Assembly: GCF_013488225.1 (NCBI RefSeq)
Contig: NZ_CP041241.1
Coordinates: 1,364,001 to 1,428,000, forward strand
Reading direction: 5' to 3'
DNA from: Sinorhizobium mexicanum
Lineage (GTDB): Bacteria > Pseudomonadota > Alphaproteobacteria > Rhizobiales > Rhizobiaceae
DNA: 64,000 bases
Shown here: one piece after another, positions 27,188 to 35,500 of the stretch
Position numbering within the stretch: the stretch's first letter is position 1
How the letters are laid out: each line of letters starts with the position of its first letter
Position numbers and translations under genes: made by a program
The notes under the pieces: generated by a model
Seen by the model: the letters and a program-made list of their open reading frames with translations, nothing else
What the model was told of the DNA's origin: nothing
The model's database searches: none

Positions 27188-27643
27188 TCAGGCGGATTCC
27201 GGCGGAACGACACCCTTGGTGAAGAGGAAGCAACCGTAGAAGCGCGTCTCGCCTGTGGTGATGACGCAATAGGCCTTCTTCGCCTCCTCGTAGAAAGCGA
27301 AGCGCTCGATGCCGTACATCGGCGCCGGCTTGCCCTCGGCGCGATCGATTTCGGCCTGAACTTCCCGCTGCACCGTCGGACGCTCGTCGGGTGCTCCCAT
27401 CACTTCCATGCGTCCGGCCGAAGGTTGCAGCGGCGTATCCAGCGGCAGGACCGAAAGCACCGCCCTCACGGCGCGCGCGGCCGAGACATTGTCGATATGC
27501 AGCAATTTTCCGAGCGTCGTCTGGCGCGCGATCGCGTCAGACGGGAAATTGGTGTCCGAGATGACCAGCGTGTCGCCGTGACCCATCGAGCGCAGCGCGT
27601 GCAGTACGTCGGCGTTGAGAGCGGGGTCGATATTCTTGAGCAT
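27188..27643 (-). CDS. RbsD/FucU-family sugar mutarotase (L-fucose mutarotase-like)
   Basis: 151 residues from the ATG with GGAGGAAGACAGGA upstream. It begins MLKNIDPALNADVLHALRSMGHGDTLVISDTNFPSD, the FucU pattern with the catalytic His in GHGD. The C-terminal part (AYCVITTGETRFYGCFLF) matches the conserved Tyr-containing end of FucU. These enzymes interconvert anomers of fucose or ribose. It follows the ALDH16 gene at 243 bp in the same direction and is probably a separate unit. Confidence 0.85.
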   Translation of the reverse strand: MLKNIDPALNADVLHALRSMGHGDTLVISDTNFPSDAIARQTTLGKLLHIDNVSAARAVRAVLSVLPLDTPLQPSAGRMEVMGAPDERPTVQREVQAEIDRAEGKPAPMYGIERFAFYEEAKKAYCVITTGETRFYGCFLFTKGVVPPESA

Positions 27644-27886
27644 TCCTGTCTTCCTCCCCTGCATGATTCCTTAGATCGAAGCCGGACCAAAGGAATCGTG
27701 CCGCAATTCACAGATCTATAGCGAGCTTTTGCGCGTCCTATCAACGCATGGCGCCATAGGCAACCGCCGGCAAAGGTCCAGCGGCGCACGGCCGCATCAG
27801 GCCGTTTCCAGCGCCGGTCGTCAACAGATTGTTGTTATTTCCGCGCTCTTTCGGCCGTATCTTCCGCCGGAAGGATGCTTGGCCCC

Positions 27887-30271
27887 CTACTCGCCGTAGG
27901 GGATCCAGATGTTCTTGACGTCGACGGCACGACGCAGGAATGCCGGGCCTTCGGCGGCCGTCCGGTCCATCCAGTCGATCGCCTTGCCGTAGTCGACAAA
28001 GGTGCGCTTGAGGTTGCCGACGGAGAGCTTCTCGACCAGCGTCGAGAGCTCCGGCGACCCGAAGGCCCAGAGCGCATCGACATCGTTGTGGGCGGCAAGC
28101 GTCTTGGCGAGCTCGACCGCCGAACCGGTGACGATATTGATGACGCCAGCCGGTACATCCGAGGTTTCGAGCACGGAATAGAAATCCGTTACTGCCAGCG
28201 GATGCTGCTCGCTCGGAACAGCAACGACGCGGTTGCCGACGGCGATCAACGGGGCCACAAGGCTGATGAAGCCAAGCAGCGGTGCCTCGGGCGGGCAGAT
28301 GACGCCAACGACACCCTGCGGCTCCGGCATCGCGAGCGCAACGCCGCGCAGCGGCGGCTGGTGCACGACGCCATCGTACTTGTCGGCCCAGGCGCCATAG
28401 GTGAAGAGACGCGCGATCGCGGCATCGACCTCGGCCGTGGCACCGGCTGCCGAGGCACCGGTCATCGCGCCAATACGATCGGCAAATTCCGCCGCACGGC
28501 CGCTCAGGTTTTCGGCAATATAATAGAGGATCTGCGCGCGGTTGTGGGTCGTTGCGGAGGACCAGGCCGACGCGGCCTGCGCCGCGACGACGGCGTTGCG
28601 GATATCCTTGCGATTGCCCTCGCCGACCTCGCCGATCACCTTGCCCTTCGAGGAAAGCACCGGCCGCGAATAGTTTCCATCCGGCCGCGCCTGCTTGCCG
28701 CCGATGAAGAGCTTGGTGGTGCGGTCGAGCGCCGGCATGGAGAAGTCGCCCGCGGCCGCTTTCACGGCCGGCTCGGCCGGAGCAGCACGGAGCTTGCGCC
28801 CGATCCAGGCCTTCGGCTTCAGGTATTCATAGACGCCCTCGCGCCCGCCCTCACGGCCGAAGCCGGACTCGCGTTTGCCGCCAAAACCGGCCGCAGCATC
28901 GAAGAGATTGGTGGCATTGACCCAGACCACGCCGGCCGCAAGCTTCGCGGCAACATGCAAGGCAAGCCCGATCGTTTCGCTCCAGACGCTGGCGGCGAGG
29001 CCGTAGCGCGAATGATTGGCGAGCTGGATCGCCTCCTCCGGCGTGCGGAAGGTCATGGAAACCGCCACTGGCCCGAAGATTTCCTCGGTGGCAACGATCG
29101 ATGTCGGCTGGACATTGGTGAGCAGCGTCGGCGGGTAGAAGCTGCCACCCTTCGGCAGCTCGATCTTCGGCTGATGCAGCGATGCGCCCTCGGTCACACC
29201 CTGGGCGACGAGGCTCTCGATCCGCCGCAACTGCACCGGCGCGACGATTGCCGCCATGTCGATCGCCTTGTCGAGCGGATGCCCGACACGCAAGGTCCCC
29301 ATGCGCCGCGTCAGACGCTCATGAAAAAGCGGCGCGATGCCCTCCTGGACGAGGAGGCGCGAACCTGCACAGCATACCTGGCCCTGGTTGAACCAGATGG
29401 CATCGACCACGCCTTCGACCGCGCCATCGATATCGGCATCGTCGAAGATGATGAAGGGCGACTTGCCGCCGAGTTCCAGCGTCAGCGACTTGCCGGTTCC
29501 GGCGGTCTTCTCGCGGATGAGGCGCCCGACCTCTGTCGAACCGGTGAAGGCGATCTTGTCGATATCGTCATGCTCGACGATCAGCGCGCCTGTTTCGCCC
29601 TCGCCCGTCACCACATTCAGGACGCCCGGCGGCAGGCCGGCCGCGGCGGCGAGTTCGGCGAAGAGCAGCGCCGTCAGCGGCGTGAATTCGGCGGGCTTCA
29701 AGATGACTGTATTGCCGAGAGCCAACGCCGGCGCGACCTTCCAGGCAAGCATCAGGAACGGGAAGTTCCACGGGATGACCTGGCCGACGACGCCGACCGG
29801 AACCTGATCGGCAAACTCGGTCTCCTGCAACTGCGCCCAGCCGGCATGATGGTAGAAGTGGCGTGCGGCAAGCGGGACGTCGATGTCGCGTGTCTCGCGG
29901 ATCGGCTTGCCGTTGTCCATCGCCTCCACCACTGCGATGAGGCGCGCGTGACGCTGGATCATTCGTGCCAGCGCATAGAGATGACGCGCGCGAGCATGGC
30001 CCGGCAACTTCGCCCAGGCGCCCTGCGCCTTGCGAGCGGCAGCAACCGCGCTGCTGACGTCCTCACGGCCACCGAGCGCGATCTTGGCGAGCAAGGCACC
30101 GGTCGCCGGCTCGTAGGTATCGAACGTCTTTCCAGACTCCGAAGCGACAAAGGCGCCGTTGATGAAGTGGCCGAACTCGCCCTTGTGGCGCGCGAGCCAC
30201 TGGCGTGCTTCCGTATCGCCCTCAGGTGCGGGACCGTAGGACATTTCGTCAAAATACCTGGCAACCGTCAT
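27887..30271 (-). CDS. ALDH16-type two-domain aldehyde dehydrogenase
   Basis: 794 residues from the start giving MTVARYFDEMSYG. The first ~490 residues are a full aldehyde dehydrogenase with VIPWNFP, FTGSTEVG, the Glu in LELGGKSPF and the catalytic Cys pair in GQVCCAGSR. A linker leads to a second, shorter ALDH-like domain (residues about 510-790: KLFIGGKQARPDG, VIGEVGEGNRKDI) with no Cys-containing catalytic segment. This matches the ALDH16 family, known for a non-catalytic second domain. It starts 5 bp after the deoC stop and would oxidise the acetaldehyde that DeoC releases. Confidence 0.85.
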   Translation of the reverse strand: MTVARYFDEMSYGPAPEGDTEARQWLARHKGEFGHFINGAFVASESGKTFDTYEPATGALLAKIALGGREDVSSAVAAARKAQGAWAKLPGHARARHLYALARMIQRHARLIAVVEAMDNGKPIRETRDIDVPLAARHFYHHAGWAQLQETEFADQVPVGVVGQVIPWNFPFLMLAWKVAPALALGNTVILKPAEFTPLTALLFAELAAAAGLPPGVLNVVTGEGETGALIVEHDDIDKIAFTGSTEVGRLIREKTAGTGKSLTLELGGKSPFIIFDDADIDGAVEGVVDAIWFNQGQVCCAGSRLLVQEGIAPLFHERLTRRMGTLRVGHPLDKAIDMAAIVAPVQLRRIESLVAQGVTEGASLHQPKIELPKGGSFYPPTLLTNVQPTSIVATEEIFGPVAVSMTFRTPEEAIQLANHSRYGLAASVWSETIGLALHVAAKLAAGVVWVNATNLFDAAAGFGGKRESGFGREGGREGVYEYLKPKAWIGRKLRAAPAEPAVKAAAGDFSMPALDRTTKLFIGGKQARPDGNYSRPVLSSKGKVIGEVGEGNRKDIRNAVVAAQAASAWSSATTHNRAQILYYIAENLSGRAAEFADRIGAMTGASAAGATAEVDAAIARLFTYGAWADKYDGVVHQPPLRGVALAMPEPQGVVGVICPPEAPLLGFISLVAPLIAVGNRVVAVPSEQHPLAVTDFYSVLETSDVPAGVINIVTGSAVELAKTLAAHNDVDALWAFGSPELSTLVEKLSVGNLKRTFVDYGKAIDWMDRTAAEGPAFLRRAVDVKNIWIPYGE

Positions 30272-30276
30272 CGGGA

Positions 30277-31290
30277 TTATCCTATCGGGTGTCTGTTGAG
30301 GGCCGAGTACGCGCCGCTGACGTGATGTTCGAGCTGGCGTTCGATGTCGGCGAGCAGGCTCGACGCCCCGACGCGGAAGAGATCGGGTTCCAGCCATTCA
30401 CGGCCGAGCTCGTCCTTCATGAGGAACTGGTAGTTCAGCACGTCTTTTGCCGCCGAGATGCCGCCGGCCGGCTTGTAGCCGACCTTGCGCCCGGTGCGCT
30501 CCTGATAGGCGCGGATCATCCTCAGCATGACAAGCGTTACGAGCAGCGTCGCGTTGACGCCCTCCTTGCCTGTCGAGGTCTTGATGAAGTCCGCGCCAGC
30601 CATCATGCAGACCAGCGATGCGCGCGCCACATTGCGCAAAGTCTTGAGGTCACCGGTCGCCAGGATCGCCTTGACATGGGCGTCGCCGCAGGCGGCACGG
30701 AAATCGCGCATCTCGTCGTAAAGCGCCTGCCAATTGCCGGTCAGCACATGCTCGCGCGTGATGACGATATCGATCTCGCGCGCACCGTCGGCGACCGAGG
30801 CCTCGATTTCCTTCAGCTTCACGTCATGCGGCACGAGACCCGCCGGAAAGCCGGTGGAGACAGCGGCAACCGGAATGCCGGAACCTTCAAGCGCCTCGAC
30901 GGCGGTTGAAACGAAGCGATGATAGACGCAGACGGCGCCGGTCGCGATGCCGCGATCGCCCATGCCGAGCGCCTCGAGAATGTCCTGGCGCACCGGCTGG
31001 CGCGCCTTCGCGCAGAGACGCTTGACGCGCTCCGTCGTGTCGTCGCCGTTGAGCGTGGTGAGATCGATGCAGGTCACGGCCTTCAGCAGCCAAGCCGCCT
31101 GCGCATCTTTCTTGACCGTACGCCGCCCCGGCAGCGTTGCGACGCGCCGCTCCGCCGCAGACAGATTGACGCGCTGATCGACGACCCACGAAAGGTCGAG
31201 CTCGATGCCATCATTGCGCGGCCAATTGTGGCCTACACCGGCCGTCTCAGCGGGCCCCGCCGCCGTGCTCTTCACAGCAAGGTCTTGCAA
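30277..31290 (-). CDS. deoC: Deoxyribose-phosphate aldolase
   Basis: 337 residues, the longer form of the DeoC family. It shows the aldolase barrel pattern: CIDLTTLNGDDT, then EIDIVITREHVLTG, VKAILATGDL and the Schiff-base Lys in ADFIKTSTGK, followed by VGYKPAGGIS with the second active-site Lys. It cleaves 2-deoxyribose 5-phosphate to glyceraldehyde 3-phosphate and acetaldehyde. It lies between a DeoR-type regulator and an ALDH16 enzyme, so the set handles deoxyribose or deoxynucleosides. A DeoR-like operator lies 95 bp upstream. Confidence 0.93.
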   Translation of the reverse strand: MQDLAVKSTAAGPAETAGVGHNWPRNDGIELDLSWVVDQRVNLSAAERRVATLPGRRTVKKDAQAAWLLKAVTCIDLTTLNGDDTTERVKRLCAKARQPVRQDILEALGMGDRGIATGAVCVYHRFVSTAVEALEGSGIPVAAVSTGFPAGLVPHDVKLKEIEASVADGAREIDIVITREHVLTGNWQALYDEMRDFRAACGDAHVKAILATGDLKTLRNVARASLVCMMAGADFIKTSTGKEGVNATLLVTLVMLRMIRAYQERTGRKVGYKPAGGISAAKDVLNYQFLMKDELGREWLEPDLFRVGASSLLADIERQLEHHVSGAYSALNRHPIG

Positions 31291-31384
31291 CCGACTACTC
31301 CCTGGTATCGCCGATGTCGCCCTCGGCGCGCATCTTCGCAGCTTTTGTCCGCCTTGGCGATATTGTTATCGTTCTATCGATTTA

Positions 31385-31400
31385 TGTTAGAATTCCACCA
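31385..31400. promoter_or_regulatory. DeoR-like operator upstream of deoC
   Basis: TGTTAGAATTCCACCA differs at two positions from the 16-bp DeoR operator palindrome known from E. coli (TGTTAGAATTCTAACA). It lies in the deoR-deoC spacer, about 95 bp before the deoC start. The match is seen directly; binding by the local regulator is inferred. Confidence 0.5.
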
Positions 31401-31443
31401 AACCGTCCATCTGTCAAGCAAACGGCCGCGTCCGCGAAACGGC

Positions 31444-32169
31444 CTATGCGACCGCCGTCTCGCCCTCTTCGGTGATGATCGCGCCAAAGGCACTCGTCGG
31501 CGCGAAGAAGGCCGGCTTAAGCTTGCCGATCTTGCTGCGATCGACGACGAGGTAATTCTCCCGCGCGAGCGAAATCACCCTTTGCTTGATCGGCACCTCA
31601 TGGAAATGGACGCAGGTCGCACCCCGCTGACGGTCGATCCCGGCGGCGGAGAGAAACGCGACATTGATGCCGAGCCTGTCCAGCGTTTCCAGGCCGGCGT
31701 CGCCGGAAAACGATGCCGAGGACGGGTGGTAGACGCCGCCCAGCATGACGATCCGCACATTGGGCTTGCGGGTCAGGCGGTCGGCCGCATTCAAAGAATA
31801 ACAGACTGCCGTTATTGAATAATTTTCCGGAATCAGGTCGACGAGATACTCAAGCGTCGTGCCGCAGTCGATGAAGATCGTCTCATCGGGGCGAATGTAT
31901 CGCGCCGCATGGGCGCAGGCCTCGCGTTTGGCGGTGGCGTGGCTGTCGGCCGCGCGCGCGAGTTCATAGGGAACGTCGCTTTCGATATCAGCCGCGGGAA
32001 CGATGTGGCCACCAAGATAGCCAAAAAGCCCGGGATTGTCGGCGATGTCCCGGCGCACCGTCATCTCCGATACGCCAAGCAGAGCGGCGGCGTCTTTCAG
32101 GTGCAGCACGCGCCGCGCCGAAAGCGCGTCGGTCAAGGTCGTGATGCGCGTCGCTTTGCGGTTGGCCAT
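31444..32169 (-). CDS. DeoR/GlpR-family repressor of the deoC set
   Basis: 241 residues from the ATG giving MANRKATRITTLTDALS; a longer frame begins in the divergent promoter region. Residues about 5-60 are the DeoR helix-turn-helix (LHLKDAAALLGVSEMTVRRDIA). Residues about 75-230 form the sugar-phosphate isomerase-like sensor domain (ETIFIDCGTTLEYLVDLIPE), which in this family binds phosphorylated sugars. Deoxyribose 5-phosphate is the likely inducer given the adjacent deoC. It precedes deoC on the same strand. Confidence 0.88.
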   Translation of the reverse strand: MANRKATRITTLTDALSARRVLHLKDAAALLGVSEMTVRRDIADNPGLFGYLGGHIVPAADIESDVPYELARAADSHATAKREACAHAARYIRPDETIFIDCGTTLEYLVDLIPENYSITAVCYSLNAADRLTRKPNVRIVMLGGVYHPSSASFSGDAGLETLDRLGINVAFLSAAGIDRQRGATCVHFHEVPIKQRVISLARENYLVVDRSKIGKLKPAFFAPTSAFGAIITEEGETAVA

Positions 32170-32559
32170 TGGTCTCGGTTTCCGCGATCCAGGATGCGAG
32201 CGACAGCCCGCGCAGAACAATATTTGTGAAAATTATCACAGAAATTATCCTGCGGGCAAGCGGGTTCGGTCGGACGCAGGCTAGGGGCAGGCAACCGCGG
32301 TATCCGGCCGTCAACGCGTCGATCGCGTCAACCACCCGCGAGGACCGCGCAACGAGTTCGTCCATGAAAACGCTGGAGAATGGCATTTCCGGTGATTGTT
32401 GGCGGAGTCTCCTGACCCTGAATTCCGCTCTCCGTCAATCGCTCCGGTTGCAGCCTCGCACAAGCGGTCTGCTTGCCGCGTGGGCGATTGACAAGCCCCC
32501 GAGAACGTTGACAAAGTGACGCTCAATCGAGACGGGCAGCATTGGGAGGACTTAAGTCT
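32170..32559. other. Divergent 390-bp spacer between deoR and the alpha-2-macroglobulin gene
   Basis: No convincing gene is seen. The deoR-proximal part is AT-rich and holds the TGTGA-N6-TCACA palindrome. The distal part contains two TTGACA sequences (32488 and 32508) that could be -35 elements for the alpha-2-macroglobulin gene, without clear -10 partners. A GGGAGGAC ribosome binding site lies at the right end. Confidence 0.5.
32225..32240. promoter_or_regulatory. TGTGA-N6-TCACA palindrome upstream of deoR
   Basis: TGTGAAAATTATCACA is a perfect 5-bp-arm palindrome 56 bp before the deoR start. It has the form of a CRP/FNR-type site but could equally be the regulator's own operator. Confidence 0.45.
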
Positions 32560-35500
32560 ATGCGCGCGCTTGTCGGCCTTTTCCCCCTTCTTCTCACCAT
32601 CGCTTCCCTTGGCTCACCGGCTGTGGCGGCTGAAACGACCCGCACCGTCGAGATGACCCAAGACGGCGACTATTTCGGGTTCGATCTCCGCACCGAGCAG
32701 AACGTCTCGCTTCAGCAATGTGAGACCGCCTGCATCGCCGACCAGGCCTGCCGCGCCTTCACCTACAATCCAAAGGTGAAGTGGTGCTTCCTGAAATCCG
32801 ACTTCAATCAGTTGAACACCTTCAAAGGCGCGATCGCAGGCAAGGTTGTCGAGACAGGCAGCAGCGAGCCCGATATCGGCGCGCCGCCACGTCTCTCCTT
32901 CATCTCGGACGATCTCCTGCAGCAGGCGCGTGACGTCAAGGCCAACCTTGCGCTCACCGAAGATCAGCAGGGTTTCGGCGTCAACGGCCTGATCGAAGCA
33001 GGACGGAGCGAGTTGACAGCCGGCAACGTCGAAAACGCGCTGAAGGCCTTTCGCGGCGCGGTGGCGATAACGCCGGATGACCGCGAGTTGTGGCTGGAGA
33101 CGGCGCGTGCAGCCAACCGGATCACCGGCAACACCGAGATCGCCGGCCAGGCAGCGCTTGCCGCCCTCAACGGCTACCAACTTACCCGCACGACTCGGAG
33201 CCGGGCAGACGCGCTTGCGGTTCTCGCCAGGGCACTCGAAAACGCGGAGAACTATCGCGCTGCGCTCCAGGCCTACAAGGCGAGCCTCGAACTCGTGCAG
33301 GCGAACACGGTCGAAGCGGCTTACCTCGATCTCAAGGCACGGCAGGGTTTCCGCGTCACCGACCATACGATCGATGCCGACAGCGCCAGCCCGCGTGCCT
33401 GCGTCCAGTTCTCCGAGCAGCTCGTCAAGAGTGGAGCGGACTATTCCTCTTTCGTCACCCTCGACGGCAAGGCTCCGAAAGCGGTCGAAGCCAAGGGAAA
33501 CCAGATCTGCGTCGAGGGGCTGGCCCATGGACAGCGCTATAAGCTGGTGCTGAGGCAGGGCCTGCCCTCCTCCGTCGACGAGGTCATCGAAACGCCCGTC
33601 AGCCTCGATATCTATGTCAAGGATCGCTCGCCGATGGTGCGCTTTACCGGCGACAGCTTCGTGCTGCCGTCGACCGCTCGGCGCGGCATTCCGATCGTCT
33701 CGGTCAATACCGAGAGCGCCAACCTCAAGCTCTATCGCATCGGCGACCGCAGCATTTCTTCGCTGCTCGTGAATTCGCAGTTCCTGACCCAGCTCGACGG
33801 CTACAGCGAGGAACTCATCAAGGACCAAAGCGGCGAACTCGTCTGGCAGGGCAGCATCGAGATCGCCACCGAACTCAACAAGGAAGTGGTGACCAGCTTT
33901 CCGGTGGACGAGGCGCTCCCTCAACGCAAGCCCGGCGTCTACGTCCTGACAGCAGTGTCGGGCGCCGGTCTCAGCCAGGATTGGGACGCCCGCGCCACCC
34001 AATGGTTCGTCGTCTCCGACATCGGCATCTCGACCTATGCCGGGACGGACGGCCTCACCGTCTTTGCCCGCTCGCTCGCCACCGCCAAGCCGCTCGACGG
34101 CGTCGAACTGCAACTCGTCGCGAAGAACAACGAGGTTCTCGGCACCGCAACGAGCGATGCGGAGGGCAAAGCGATCTTCGCCGCCGGTCTTATGCGCGGC
34201 ACGGCGAGCATGACGCCGGCAGTCATCACGGCGAAGAAGGCCGACGCGGACTACGTCTTCATAGATATGACGCGCGCCGGCTTCGATCTTTCCGACCGTG
34301 GTGTCACCGGCCGCGCTGCACCGGGCGCAATCGACCTTTTCGCTTGGACCGAACGCGGCATCTACCGCGTCGGCGAGATGGTGCATGCGGCAGCGCTTGC
34401 CCGCGACGTGAACGGCGCTGCGATCGAGAACCTGCCGCTGACCTTCGTCTTCCTGCGCCCGGATGGTGTCGAGGACCGGCGTATGGTCAGCAACGGTGGC
34501 AAGCTCGGCGGCCACACGCTCGACCTGCCGATTCCGGAAAACGCGATGCGCGGCACCTGGACCATGCAGATCTTCGCCGATCCGAAGGCGTCCGCGATCG
34601 GCGAAAAGCAGTTCCTCGTCGACGACTTCGTACCGGACCGCACCGAGTTTGATCTGACGAGCGAGGCAAACGAGATCACCGTTGGCACGCCGGTGCCTGT
34701 CTCTGTTGAAGGCCGCTATCTCTATGGCGCGCCGGCGGCCGGGCTGACGCTCGAGGGGGAAGTCTCGATCAAGCCGACGCGCGAGAGCGCTGCATTCAAG
34801 GGCTACGTCTTCGGCCTTGCCGACGAGGAGGCGAGCGAAGACACGCGCCTGCCGCTCGAGGCGCTGGAGCCGCTGGACGAGAACGGCAGATCCATGTTCG
34901 ACGTCGATCTGACCGAGGTCCCCTCGACGACGCAATTGCTCAACGCCAATGTCACCGTCCGCATGCGGGAAGCCGGCGGCCGCGCCGTGGAGCGCTCGCT
35001 CACCCTGCCGGTCAAGCCGGAGGGGCCGATGATCGGCATCAAGCCGGAGTTTTCGGGGGATCTTGCCGAAAGTTCGGTCGGGCGGTTCCACGTCATTGCA
35101 GTCGGGGAGGATGGCGCGAAAATCCCGATGCCCGGCCTGCTCTGGAAGCTGATCAGCGTCGAACGCAATTACCAATGGTATCGGGACGGAAGCGCCTGGA
35201 AATACGAGCCGGTCATCTCTACGAAACAAGTGGCGAACGGCACCGTCGACGTGACCGCAGACGGTGCCACGATCGCCGTGCCGGTCGGCTGGGGCCGCTA
35301 CCGCCTCGAGATCGAGACGGCTGCGATCGACGGTCCCGCCTCCAGCGTCGAGTTCGATGCCGGCTGGTATGTCGAGGCTACCTCGACTGAAACGCCGGAC
35401 GGGCTAGAGATCGCGCTCGACAAGGAGAGCTACACGATCGGCGAGACCGCGAGACTCAAGGTCTCGCCGCGCTTTGCCGGCGAATTGCTGGTCACGGTCG

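Noticed and set aside
27875..30325. 816-codon plus-strand frame opposite the ALDH16 gene
   Set aside because: It is a codon-position shadow of the clear ALDH16 gene, with His/Arg/Asp-rich composition and no domain.
32614..35229. 871-codon minus-strand frame opposite the alpha-2-macroglobulin gene
   Set aside because: It is antisense to a strongly supported gene and has low-complexity charged composition.
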